DNA of 64,000 bases from Paenibacillus_I sp035510375. Its GTDB lineage: Bacteria > Bacillota > Bacilli > Paenibacillales > Paenibacillaceae. The stretch is taken from NCBI RefSeq assembly GCF_035510375.1, contig NZ_DATKHG010000015.1; one strand, given 5' to 3'. A program made the position numbers and the translations under genes. The notes under the pieces are model-generated. The model had not been told where the DNA came from. It did no database searches and was given only the letters and a program-made list of their open reading frames with translations. Positions 17,170 through 24,742 of this stretch are shown piece by piece. The first letter of the stretch is position 1. Every line of letters begins with the position of its first letter.

Positions 17170-18457
17170 CTTTGTTACGGTCATGGCGTTTACGCTGCGC
17201 AACAAGCTGCGGACGAAAGCTTTTCTCATTACGACCCTGATTATTGCCATTATCCTCAGCGTGGTGGTCAACCTTCCTTATATCATCTCGGCATTTTCTT
17301 CCGGTTCGGTCGACTCGATCGGCTACATAGAGACGAGTGCGCCCAAGGTGACGGGGCCTCTGAAGGCGTACTACGACAAGCAGGAAGAGCCGGAGCTGAA
17401 GCTGGTTGCGTTCCCGGATGCCGGAAGCGCGGAGGCGAACGAGAAGGCGTTGAAGCAGGCGATCGCCAACGGGGATATCAACGGCTACCTGGCGTTCAGT
17501 CCGGGAGAGGGGGCCGATTTTCCGAAGGTGACGTACAAATCGGAGGAACTTCTCGCCATGGGCGCGCCGGGGTCGATCCCGACCGTGCTGCAGCAGATCA
17601 AGACGGAAACGGTGCTCAAGGACGCCAATTTGACCGATGCGCAGAAGGCGCAATTGTTCGCACCGGTGGAAATCGACAGCGTGCAGATTACCACCTCGGA
17701 GGGCGCCGGATCGGTCGGCGAGGGCAAGACGCCGGAGGAGCGCGGGGTCGCCATGGGGCTCGTGTACGTGCTTCTGTTCGTGCTGTTCCTCGGCATCATG
17801 GTCACCGGGCAGCTGATCGCGACCGAAATTACGGCCGAGAAAAGCTCGCGCGTCATGGAGGTGCTGGTCACCAGCGTCTCGCCGCTGAAGCAGATGTTCG
17901 GCAAAATCGCCGGCATGTTCCTCGTCGGCCTGTCGCAGATCGCGCTGTATGTGGTCGTGTTCCTGATCAACCTGTCGCTGCCGCATAATCAGGGCATGCT
18001 GGAGAGCATGAACATCGACCTTGGCGCGATCGATCCGCTGTTGATCGTGTATGCCGTCGTGTTCTATCTGCTCGGGTACTTTCTGTACGCGACGCTGTTC
18101 GCGGCAGTCGGCTCGATCGTCAGCCGCACCGAGGATCTCGGCCAGGCCGTCATGCCGCTCACGTTCCTGTCGCTCGGCGGCTTCTATATCGGCATGTTCG
18201 GTATGGCACAGCCGAACTCAACGTTCGTCGAAGCGGCTTCGTTCATCCCGTTCTTCACGCCGTTCATCATGTTTCTGCGGATCGGCCTGGCCGACCCGGC
18301 CATATGGGAGGTCGCGCTTGGACTCGGCTTGCTCGTCGTCTCGATCCTGTTCTTCGGCTGGCTGTCGGCGAAGATTTACCGCACCGGCGTGCTCATGTAC
18401 GGCAAACGCCCGAGCATCAAGGAGCTGCGCAAGGCGATGAAGGCTTATAGGGTTTGA
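17153..18457 (+). CDS. ABC transporter permease (NatB/YhaP type)
   Basis: Membrane subunit of 434 residues belonging to the ABC-2 family (ABC2_membrane_3). TM1 lies near residues 20-45, an extracytoplasmic domain of about 150 residues follows, and then a cluster of five or six TM helices from about residue 200. The segment ITAEKSSRVMEVLVTSVSPLKQMFGK is the cytoplasmic coupling helix typical of NatB. GTG 17153 overlaps the ATPase gene by 17 bases. It is the last gene of the GntR-controlled operon. The exporter substrate is unknown. Confidence 0.9.
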   Translation: MSALNSFVTVMAFTLRNKLRTKAFLITTLIIAIILSVVVNLPYIISAFSSGSVDSIGYIETSAPKVTGPLKAYYDKQEEPELKLVAFPDAGSAEANEKALKQAIANGDINGYLAFSPGEGADFPKVTYKSEELLAMGAPGSIPTVLQQIKTETVLKDANLTDAQKAQLFAPVEIDSVQITTSEGAGSVGEGKTPEERGVAMGLVYVLLFVLFLGIMVTGQLIATEITAEKSSRVMEVLVTSVSPLKQMFGKIAGMFLVGLSQIALYVVVFLINLSLPHNQGMLESMNIDLGAIDPLLIVYAVVFYLLGYFLYATLFAAVGSIVSRTEDLGQAVMPLTFLSLGGFYIGMFGMAQPNSTFVEAASFIPFFTPFIMFLRIGLADPAIWEVALGLGLLVVSILFFGWLSAKIYRTGVLMYGKRPSIKELRKAMKAYRV

Positions 18458-18530
18458 GCTATAAAATCGAGTCCGGGCTTGGAACAAGGAACAGATAATT
18501 CCTCCAGTTGACACGTGGGTTGTTGACAAC

Positions 18531-18680
18531 AAATGTGAATATTTGATCGGCGTGGCCAAGCTGATAGCGGAAGGGAAGCTGACGAAGGAGCGGCTCGAAG
18601 GTGCGGGTGAGATCAAAAAGGTCGAAAAAATGCTCGCCGCCATCCGCGGCATTGGACCGTGGACGGCTAATTATCAATTC
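18531..18680 (+). pseudogene. internal fragment of DNA-3-methyladenine glycosylase (AlkA family)
   Basis: The codons read KCEYLIGVAKLIAEGKLTKE and then EKMLAAIRGIGPWTANY. This matches the helix-hairpin-helix region of AlkA-type DNA glycosylases just before the catalytic Asp. Homology starts abruptly near 18531 and ends near 18680, where unrelated sequence follows. Real AlkA proteins are about 200-300 residues. It is a relic between the exporter operon and the metal island. The remaining sequence from 18681 to 18854 shows no recognisable gene. Confidence 0.7.
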
Positions 18681-18854
18681 GTGATTCCCGACAAGAATAC
18701 AAGCGCCTCCGATGGTTCGGGAATTAAAAACCAATCAACGGGGGAGTATATGGGATGGTGTGGTCCCCATCGAAGCGAAACAACAAACGGGGATCGATGA
18801 CAACCTGAGTACGAGAAGTGAAGTCGTATTGCGACAATAAGCCTAACGATGTTT

Positions 18855-18890
18855 AACGCCAATATCCGAAAAACGGACATTGGCGTTTTT
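18855..18890 (+). terminator. rho-independent terminator
   Basis: AACGCCAAT and TCCG pair with CGGA and ATTGGCGTT around an AAAAA loop with one internal mismatch, followed by a short T run. It separates the AlkA relic from the copper genes. Confidence 0.75.
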
Positions 18891-18974
18891 CCTAGAGCCG
18901 TAACATGTTTACTGTCAAATGCACGCACAACTTGGCGGCAAGGAACGATCTTTGAACGTTAAATGATTTTCATC

Positions 18975-19004
18975 TTGACATACCTACCAGGGGTATAGTA
19001 TATT
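18975..19004 (+). promoter_or_regulatory. promoter with CsoR-type copper operator
   Basis: TTGACA at 18975-18980 and TATATT at 18999-19004 are 18 bp apart. Between them 18980-18996 reads ATACC-TACCAGG-GGTAT, an inverted repeat with a G/C-rich centre like known CsoR boxes in front of copZA. It should make csoR-copA copper-inducible. The first possible csoR codon lies only three bases beyond the -10 element, which is abnormal. Confidence 0.75.
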
Positions 19005-19006
19005 CT

Positions 19007-19243
19007 TTGCGAAAGGTGAACCGGATTGAAGGTCAGATCGGAGGAGTGAGAGGTCTTATTGAGAAAGGCGCCTACTGCGATGATGTGTTGAATCAGATTG
19101 CCGCCGTTCAGTCGGCATTAAACGGCGTCGGGAAAATTCTGCTGGAAGGACATATGAAAAGCTGCATGATCGAAAGAATTCAGTCTGGCGATGAGAAAGT
19201 CATTGATGAACTGTTGGTTACCGTTCATAAATTAATGAAATAG
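19007..19243 (+). CDS. csoR: CsoR-family metal-sensing repressor, N-terminus missing
   Basis: All-helical DNA-binding copper sensor. The visible 78 codons (RKVNRIEGQIGGVRGLIEKG, then AYCDDVLNQIAAVQSALNGV, then GHMKSCMIERIQSGDE) cover most of the family fold. They keep the Cys and the His-x3-Cys positions that bind Cu(I). Family members have another 15-25 residues before the RIEGQ motif. Here that space is occupied by the promoter at 18975-19004, so no room is left for a leader or a ribosome site. TTG 19007 is the only reasonable start. The gene may be inactive, or it may be read from an upstream transcript. copA follows after 56 bp. Confidence 0.75.
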   Translation: MRKVNRIEGQIGGVRGLIEKGAYCDDVLNQIAAVQSALNGVGKILLEGHMKSCMIERIQSGDEKVIDELLVTVHKLMK

Positions 19244-19299
19244 CGCAGAAGTTAGACGGTATAACGTGGAGAACAAGAAGAATAAGGAGGTCACCGAAT

Positions 19300-21747
19300 A
19301 TGTCATCGCAAACGAAGGTTATGGAACAATCGGATGCCCAAGCGGCGAAAGAACGCGTCACAATGGCCATAACGGGTATGACCTGCGCGGCCTGCGCCGG
19401 CAGAATTGAAAAAAACTTGTCGAAGCTGGAAGGCGTTGCGCAGGCGGGAGTGAACCTGGCCACGGAAAAGGCGAATGTCACGTTTGACCCGGCCAAAGTG
19501 TCGGTCGGCAAACTGATCGAAACCGTTAAAAAAACCGGCTACGGGGTGCGTGAGGAAAAGGCGGTGCTTTCCATCAGCGGCATGACTTGTGCAGCCTGCG
19601 CGACGCGGGTGGAGAAAGGTCTGCAGAAAGTGGAAGGGGTATTAAAGGCCAATGTGAACCTGGCAACCGAAAAAGCGACGGTCGAGTTTATTCCCGGTCA
19701 AGCGGACATTGACACACTTGTTGCCGCGGTCAAAAAGGCCGGGTACGGAGCCAAAAAAGCGGAGGATGTATCTGTCGACAACGAACGGGAAGCGCGTGAA
19801 AAGGTGTACAGAACGCAGCGCAATAAATTTTGGATCGGTGCTCTACTATCCGTTTTGTTCCTTCCTCAGATGGTTTCGGACTTGGGGATCCGGTATGGTG
19901 TCAATGTCGGCTTTGAATTTCACCTGAATCCCTGGATACAGTTTTTGCTTGCGACACCCGTTCAGTTCTATGTCGGCGGTCATTTTTACAGCGACGCGTA
20001 CAAGGCGCTGCGCGGCAGAAGCGCGAATATGGCGGTGCTGGTTGCTTTGGGTACTTCCGCGGCTTATTTTTACAGCCTGGTTGCGACGGTGCTGGGCCTC
20101 GATATCGGACTTTACTACGAAGCCGCAGCGATTGTCATTACATTGATTGTACTCGGCAAAGTTCTTGAAATCAGAGCGAAAGGGCAGACTTCGGAAGCGA
20201 TTAAAAAATTGATGGGACTTCAGGCCAAAGCAGCCCGTGTCATCCGTGACGGCCAGGAACTGGACATCCCGATTGAGGACGTGGTGGCAGGCGATGTGAT
20301 TTTCGTTCGTGCCGGCGAGAAGATTCCGGTTGATGGGGAAGTTGTGGAAGGCAGCAGTTCCGTTGACGAATCGATGCTGACCGGTGAAAGCATGCCCGTG
20401 ACCAAAAATGTGGGCGACACGGTGATCGGGGCTACCGTAAATAAACACGGGTCTTTTAAATTCAAGGCCACCAAAGTCGGCAAGGATACCGCGTTGGCCC
20501 AAATTATCAAGCTCGTTGAAGAAGCGCAGGGATCGAAAGCGCCGATTCAGAAATTGGCGGATCAAATCTCCGGTGTTTTTGTGCCGATTGTGATCGGGAT
20601 TGCGTTCCTTACTTTTGCCGTGACGTATTTCTTGGTCGGCTTTGCCCCCGCACTGATCAGTGCGGTAGCTGTCCTGGTGATTGCCTGCCCATGCGCCCTT
20701 GGTCTGGCCACGCCTACCGCTGTCATGGTCGGGACGGGCAAAGGGGCGGAGATCGGCGTTCTGGTCAAGAGTGCGGAGCATTTGGAGAGCGCCCATCGGG
20801 TAGGCACCGTTGTTTTGGATAAAACGGGAACGATCACCAAAGGTGAGCCGGAAGTGACGGATATCGTCGTCGCAGCCGGAAATTACTCCGAAGATGAACT
20901 GCTTCAATTGGCCGCGACAGCCGAAAGGGGCTCCGAGCATCCATTAGGCGAAGCGATCGTGAACGGGGCCAAAGCAAAGGGATTGCCGTTAGGCGAAACG
21001 TCGCATTTCAACGCCATTCCGGGCCACGGCATTGAGGTGGAAATTGAGCACAAAAACATCCTTATCGGCAATAAGAAGTTGATGCGTCAACGCAACGTAT
21101 CGATTGAGGCGATTCTTGAACAAATGGAAATGTTGGAGGGCCAGGGGAAAACGGCGATGCTTATGGCGGTGAACGGCCAGCTGGCCGGCATGATTGCGGT
21201 TGCCGATACGGTGAAAGAAACGTCGGCGGAAGCGATTAAGCGTTTGAAAGCTATGGGTATCGAGGTGATTATGATCACGGGCGACAACAAGCGAACGGCG
21301 GATGCCATTGCGAAGCAGGTGGGAGTCGATCGCGTTCTGGCGGAAGTTTTGCCGGAAGACAAATCGGCTGAAGTGGAGAAATTGAAACAGGAAGGCAAAG
21401 TGGTGGCCATGGTCGGGGATGGCATTAACGATGCGCCGGCCCTTGTCGCGGCCCACATCGGAATTGCGATCGGCACGGGGACCGATGTGGCGATCGAGGC
21501 GGCCGACGTGACCTTGATGCGCGGCGATCTGATGGGCATTGTGGACACCATCCGTCTGTCGAAAGCTACGATGCGCAAAATTCGGCAGAATCTGTTTTGG
21601 GCATTTGCCTACAATATCATTCTGATTCCGGTTGCCGCGCTCGGATTGCTGAATCCGGTGCTTGCCGGAGCCGCAATGGCGTTCAGTTCCGTATCCGTTG
21701 TAGGGAATACCCTGTTCCTGAGGCGCTGGAAACCGATTTCGGTATAG
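19300..21747 (+). CDS. copA: copper-exporting P1B-type ATPase
   Basis: Cytoplasmic-membrane pump exporting Cu(I), 815 residues, full length. Two N-terminal HMA domains each carry GMTCAAC (near residues 27 and 95). Eight TM helices are expected; the transport motif CPC is at 463-465, the phosphorylated Asp507 lies in DKTGTITKG, and the TGE (LTGES) and GDGINDAP motifs are present. The final TM region contains the Cu(I)-type YNIILIP and MAFSSVSVV(G)N motifs, which separates it from the Zn/Cd pump further on. ATAAGGAGGT gives a strong ribosome site. It is expected to be controlled by the CsoR operator upstream. Confidence 0.96.
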   Translation: MSSQTKVMEQSDAQAAKERVTMAITGMTCAACAGRIEKNLSKLEGVAQAGVNLATEKANVTFDPAKVSVGKLIETVKKTGYGVREEKAVLSISGMTCAACATRVEKGLQKVEGVLKANVNLATEKATVEFIPGQADIDTLVAAVKKAGYGAKKAEDVSVDNEREAREKVYRTQRNKFWIGALLSVLFLPQMVSDLGIRYGVNVGFEFHLNPWIQFLLATPVQFYVGGHFYSDAYKALRGRSANMAVLVALGTSAAYFYSLVATVLGLDIGLYYEAAAIVITLIVLGKVLEIRAKGQTSEAIKKLMGLQAKAARVIRDGQELDIPIEDVVAGDVIFVRAGEKIPVDGEVVEGSSSVDESMLTGESMPVTKNVGDTVIGATVNKHGSFKFKATKVGKDTALAQIIKLVEEAQGSKAPIQKLADQISGVFVPIVIGIAFLTFAVTYFLVGFAPALISAVAVLVIACPCALGLATPTAVMVGTGKGAEIGVLVKSAEHLESAHRVGTVVLDKTGTITKGEPEVTDIVVAAGNYSEDELLQLAATAERGSEHPLGEAIVNGAKAKGLPLGETSHFNAIPGHGIEVEIEHKNILIGNKKLMRQRNVSIEAILEQMEMLEGQGKTAMLMAVNGQLAGMIAVADTVKETSAEAIKRLKAMGIEVIMITGDNKRTADAIAKQVGVDRVLAEVLPEDKSAEVEKLKQEGKVVAMVGDGINDAPALVAAHIGIAIGTGTDVAIEAADVTLMRGDLMGIVDTIRLSKATMRKIRQNLFWAFAYNIILIPVAALGLLNPVLAGAAMAFSSVSVVGNTLFLRRWKPISV

Positions 21748-21810
21748 AAAAAGGGCTGCCTCCTCATTTTACCCGCATATCCGTAAAATTTCGCGAATTC
21801 GACACAAATA

Positions 21811-21832
21811 AACTACAATGTGTAGTTTTTTC
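21811..21832 (+). terminator. probable terminator after copA
   Basis: AACTACA pairs with TGTAGTT across a three-base loop, followed by TTTTT. The stem is short, so this is tentative. Confidence 0.45.
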
Positions 21833-21917
21833 GAAAATCTCGATTATCAGGAAACGGGTTGGGTAATATATACTAGTGGTCCTGCAAAAAGGCCAACAAT
21901 CAAAGGAGGTAGTGTGA

Positions 21918-22253
21918 ATGTCTCACGAGCAATTTAAGCAGTGCATTGAGGAATGTTTACGTTGTATGCAAGAATGCAACCATTGTTACGACGCTTGCCT
22001 GAACGAGGAAAACGTCCAGATGATGCGCGATTGCATCCGACTGGATCGCGAATGCGCGGATATTTGCGCGTTTGCCGCTCAGGCTATGTCCCGCAACAGC
22101 CGGTTTGCCGCACAAATTTGCCAACTCTGCGCGACGATCTGTGAAGCTTGCGGCAATGAGTGCAACAAGCATGCGGCTCACTCCGACCATTGCAAGCGGT
22201 GTGCGGAAGCTTGTCTGAGGTGCGCGGAAGCCTGCCGCAGAATGGCCGGCTAA
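21918..22253 (+). CDS. four-helix-bundle Cys-rich copper-binding protein (Csp family)
   Basis: 111 residues with about 18 cysteines spaced CxxxC along predicted helices (CIEECLRCMQECNHCYDAC, then CQLCATICEACGNEC and CKRCAEACLRCAEACRR). This pattern is the hallmark of the DUF326/Csp copper-storage bundle, in which cysteines line the core and bind many Cu(I) ions. No signal peptide is present, so it is a cytosolic Csp3-type protein. AAAGGAGGT is the ribosome site. It lies between terminators and so is transcribed alone. It probably stores or buffers copper in concert with copA. A fragment of the same gene type recurs at 39115-39141. Confidence 0.9.
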   Translation: MSHEQFKQCIEECLRCMQECNHCYDACLNEENVQMMRDCIRLDRECADICAFAAQAMSRNSRFAAQICQLCATICEACGNECNKHAAHSDHCKRCAEACLRCAEACRRMAG

Positions 22254-22283
22254 AATACTTATATGAACGTGTTCGGCTGCAAC

Positions 22284-22325
22284 ATTTACCCCCTCTGCAA
22301 ACAGAGGGGGTAAATTTATGCCTTT
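22284..22325 (+). terminator. rho-independent terminator after csp
   Basis: ATTTACCCCCTCTG pairs perfectly over 14 bp with CAGAGGGGGTAAAT around CAAA, and a T-rich stretch follows. Very stable. Confidence 0.85.
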
Positions 22326-22363
22326 TTGGATGTTCCTGCTCTTGATTTCATCAATTGTACACA

Positions 22364-22400
22364 TATTTTTCACGTTTTGAACAAACCTTTGGTTTACACT
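22364..22400 (+). promoter_or_regulatory. island promoter element, copy A
   Basis: Half-box TATTTTTCA (22364-22372) is followed 11 bp later by TTTTGAACA (22375-22383). Exactly 12 bp separate TTGAAC from the -10-like TACACT (22395-22400). It drives the FixH/YtkA-like gene and its SHOCT neighbour. The same architecture recurs at 23230, 24670, 34875 and 38627. Confidence 0.65.
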
Positions 22401-22457
22401 CGTAAGCAGGAAATCATCGCAAAATTGCGGTTCTTCGATGGAAGGGGATCATAGGAG

Positions 22458-23051
22458 TTGAAAGGGTCATTTTATCGAACGGTGCTGCTCATGGCGTTCT
22501 TGCTTGCCGCAGGCTCCGGAGCGGCATATGCCGATGTGTCAAACGGTCTCATGATCACGAACATCGCGTTTGACAGTCAATACGCGAACGAGAAGAGCGA
22601 GCTGTCGCTCCAGGTCATTCAGGTATGGGTAAAAGAGGGCGATGTCGGCGCGCTCGATGAATTTGCGCCCGTTACGAATGCGGTCGTGAAGGTGACATTG
22701 ACCAAGGGCGGCCGCCAAATCGAGGTCGACCCTTTTCACGTGAAAGACGGGAACTATAAAGGCACGGTGATTTTTCCGGAACCGGGAAAATGGGACGTGA
22801 GAGTGAATGCGAATTTACGGGACAGCCTCAATCATCGCGAGGAGGTTATGCGAACAACGCTGGATGTGGACGGGCCGCGCGACGCAGAAGAGCAGGCCGG
22901 CAGACAGGATAAACCATCGCCTTCTGGTGAAGATTATTCCGGCAAGCCAGCCGCGCCGCCTGCGTTTGTGGTGATTGTCGGCTTGCTGTCGGCCGCCTTG
23001 GTCATCGGTTTTGGCGCGTTATGGACGCGTAGAAAGAAACGGGAGGGATAA
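22458..23051 (+). CDS. secreted, membrane-anchored FixH/YtkA-like protein
   Basis: 197 residues. A signal peptide (1-25, cleavage after AYA) is followed by a beta-sandwich region (about 26-135; VTNAVVKVTLTKGG and YKGTVIFPEPGKWDVRVNA) that resembles YtkA/FixH/CopC-like domains. Next come a hydrophilic linker (136-165) and a C-terminal TM helix (166-188) ending in RRKKREG. It would face the outside, held by the C-terminal helix. TTG 22458 is the start, with GAAGGGG about ten bases upstream. Proteins of this type occur with copper or cytochrome-oxidase functions. Its role here in copper handling or envelope stress is inferred from the neighbours. It lies behind promoter element A. Confidence 0.7.
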   Translation: MKGSFYRTVLLMAFLLAAGSGAAYADVSNGLMITNIAFDSQYANEKSELSLQVIQVWVKEGDVGALDEFAPVTNAVVKVTLTKGGRQIEVDPFHVKDGNYKGTVIFPEPGKWDVRVNANLRDSLNHREEVMRTTLDVDGPRDAEEQAGRQDKPSPSGEDYSGKPAAPPAFVVIVGLLSAALVIGFGALWTRRKKREG

Positions 23052-23054
23052 AGC

Positions 23055-23219
23055 ATGGGCTGCTGCGGAACGCCATCGCACCGGAACAAAAAAACCGGGC
23101 ACGATCACAATCCGAAACCGCTTGATTTGAAACCGCTGGATCTGCTGAAAATTCGGCTGGCAAAGGGCGAAATTTCGTTTGAGGAATACGAGAAAATGAA
23201 AGTTGTGCTGCAACAGTAA
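23055..23219 (+). CDS. SHOCT-domain mini-protein (soluble, Cys/His-containing)
   Basis: 54 residues starting at ATG 23055, four bases after the previous stop, with GGGAGGGATAAAG before it. The first part, MGCCGTPSHRNKKTGHDH, offers Cys and His ligands. The second part, LDLLKIRLAKGEISFEEYEK, is a textbook SHOCT motif (short C-terminal oligomerisation domain). No TM helix. It is coupled to the FixH/YtkA-like gene. A second SHOCT protein, there fused to a TM helix, is found at 34950. The function is unknown; metal binding is a guess from composition. Confidence 0.75.
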   Translation: MGCCGTPSHRNKKTGHDHNPKPLDLKPLDLLKIRLAKGEISFEEYEKMKVVLQQ

Positions 23220-23229
23220 GCGCAACACA

Positions 23230-23266
23230 TTTTGATCAAATTTTGAACACATTAATCCGCTATAGT
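23230..23266 (+). promoter_or_regulatory. island promoter element, copy D
   Basis: The clearest copy: TTTTGATCA (23230-23238) and TTTTGAACA (23241-23249) are direct repeats 11 bp apart. Twelve bases after TTGAAC comes TATAGT (23261-23266). It lies 43 bp before cysK and close behind the SHOCT gene stop. Confidence 0.7.
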
Positions 23267-23308
23267 GGAAATTGAACTTCTACCATCATTCCACAAGGAG
23301 GATATGAA

Positions 23309-24253
23309 ATGGCATTAGTATCGCCGAGACCGAAAATTGCACGCAATATTACGGACCTGATCGGAAGAACCCCTTTACTGCGTTTAAATCGTTTGAGCAA
23401 CCAAACGGGAGTGCAAGTGCTCGCCAAGCTTGAATATTTCAACCCGCTGGGCAGTGTGAAAGACAGGCTGGGTCATGCGATGATTCAAGCGGCTGAGGAG
23501 CAGGGATTGCTCGATCAAGATTCCGTCATCATTGAACCGACAAGCGGAAATACGGGGATTGCGCTCGCTTTTGTATGTGCGGCCAAAGGATACCGGTGCA
23601 AATTGGTGATGCCGGACACGATGAGCGTAGAGCGGCGGAATTTGTTAAAAGCGCTTGGCGCGGAACTGGTGCTCACTGAGGGAGCAAAGGGAATGAAAGG
23701 CGCCATAGCCGTTGCCGAACAATTGACGGCCGAAACGCCGAATGCCTTTATGCCGCAGCAGTTCAACAATCCAGCCAATCCCGACGTTCATCGGAAAACA
23801 ACCGCCGAAGAAATATGGGAGGACACCGGAGGGCTGGTTGATATTTTAATCAGCGGAATCGGAACCGGTGGCACGATCACAGGTGTTTCTGAGACAATCA
23901 AGGAGCGGAAGTCATCCTTTTATTCCATCGCGGTTGAACCGGCCGCTTCCCCTGTTTTGTCGGGCGGAGAACCGGGACCGCACAAAATTCAAGGTATCGG
24001 CGCAGGTTTTGTACCCGGGGTTCTGAATACCGAGATTTATGATGAAGTGATTACCGTCACGAACGAAGATGCCATTGAAGCCGCGAGGCGGGTTGCCAGG
24101 GAAGAAGGCATTCTCGTCGGCATTTCTTCGGGAGCGGCATTGCATGCGGCGGCTGTTGCAGCCGGCCGTCCGGAGCATAAGGGGAAAGTAATGGTCGTCA
24201 TTTTACCGGACACCGGAGAACGCTATCTTTCCACGGTTTTATTTCAAGATTAA
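23309..24253 (+). CDS. cysK: cysteine synthase A (O-acetylserine sulfhydrylase)
   Basis: PLP enzyme making cysteine from O-acetylserine and sulfide, 314 residues, family length. The N-terminus DLIGRTPLLRLNRL, the PLP lysine in NPLGSVKDRLG (near residue 49), the substrate loop PTSGNTGIALAF, the phosphate loop GIGTGGTITG and GISSGAALHAA are all present. ACAAGGAGGA precedes the ATG. It stands behind copy D of the island promoter element, so its expression is probably tied to the metal regulon. More cysteine would serve thiol chemistry and the Cys-rich copper proteins. A housekeeping cysK elsewhere is likely. Confidence 0.93.
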   Translation: MALVSPRPKIARNITDLIGRTPLLRLNRLSNQTGVQVLAKLEYFNPLGSVKDRLGHAMIQAAEEQGLLDQDSVIIEPTSGNTGIALAFVCAAKGYRCKLVMPDTMSVERRNLLKALGAELVLTEGAKGMKGAIAVAEQLTAETPNAFMPQQFNNPANPDVHRKTTAEEIWEDTGGLVDILISGIGTGGTITGVSETIKERKSSFYSIAVEPAASPVLSGGEPGPHKIQGIGAGFVPGVLNTEIYDEVITVTNEDAIEAARRVAREEGILVGISSGAALHAAAVAAGRPEHKGKVMVVILPDTGERYLSTVLFQD

Positions 24254-24269
24254 ATAGGGAGGGTTTCAG

Positions 24270-24536
24270 ATGTCCTGGCTAACAATCGGATTGCTTTTGG
24301 CTTGCCCCCTGATGATGTTTTTTTGTATGAGAGGGATGTCGGGCGGACACAAGAACGCAAAGCCCCATTCAGAGCATGACGGCGTCTCGCAAAAAGAGCT
24401 TCAGGAGCTTCAAATCAGTATGGCGGATTTAATGGAGCAAAATCACAGGCTGACCAAGGAAGTTCAATCCTTGAAAGGAAACGCGTCAAACGTGATTGAA
24501 CTCGAAGAGGAAAAGAACAAGAGGGTAATATCCTGA
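24270..24536 (+). CDS. small membrane protein with coiled-coil tail (DUF2933-like)
   Basis: 88 residues. An N-terminal TM helix (about 3-22, LTIGLLLACPLMMFFCMRGM) is followed by a Gly/His-rich link GGHKNAKPHSEHDG. A predicted coiled coil (about 42-80, KELQELQISMADLMEQ) follows. The CPLMMFFCMRGM segment resembles small DUF2933-type membrane proteins found with metal resistance genes. It follows cysK by 16 bp and shares its transcript. AGGGAGGGTT is the ribosome site. The function is unknown. Confidence 0.65.
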   Translation: MSWLTIGLLLACPLMMFFCMRGMSGGHKNAKPHSEHDGVSQKELQELQISMADLMEQNHRLTKEVQSLKGNASNVIELEEEKNKRVIS

Positions 24537-24582
24537 TTCTCATTGATCAGCGACTGCAGCAGCGTATTAAAAAAATCGAACG

Positions 24583-24621
24583 GAAAAAGCGGACTGCCTG
24601 TTGAGGACAGTTCGCTTTTTC
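24583..24621 (+). terminator. rho-independent terminator after cysK operon
   Basis: GAAAAAGCG plus ACTG pairs with CAGT plus CGCTTTTTC around CCTGTTGAGGA, with one mismatch; the T run is part of the 3' arm. Confidence 0.8.
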
Positions 24622-24669
24622 ATGCTTGGCAATGGCGGCACCCGCGTGCAATTTCATAAATTGCACACA

Positions 24670-24706
24670 TGTTTTTCACGTTTTAAACAAACCTTTGGAT
24701 TAAACT
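24670..24706 (+). promoter_or_regulatory. island promoter element, copy B
   Basis: TGTTTTTCA (24670-24678) and TTTTAAACA (24681-24689) are 11 bp apart, and TAAACT (24701-24706) follows 12 bp after TTAAAC. The stretch AAACAAACCTTTGG is identical to copies A and C except for the A at the GAAC position. It precedes lgt. Confidence 0.6.
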
Positions 24707-24742
24707 CGTAAGCAATCGTATTACGACAAGGAGGAATGGCGG

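Noticed and set aside
19846..20940. Long minus-strand frame (364 codons) inside copA
   Set aside because: Pure antisense shadow of a strongly conserved gene; its translation is His/Arg/Asn-rich without domain motifs.
22364..24706. Reading TTGAAC as a -35 hexamer in the repeated elements
   Set aside because: The distance to the -10-like hexamer is 12 bp in every copy, too short for sigma-A; an activator box overlapping the -35 region fits better.
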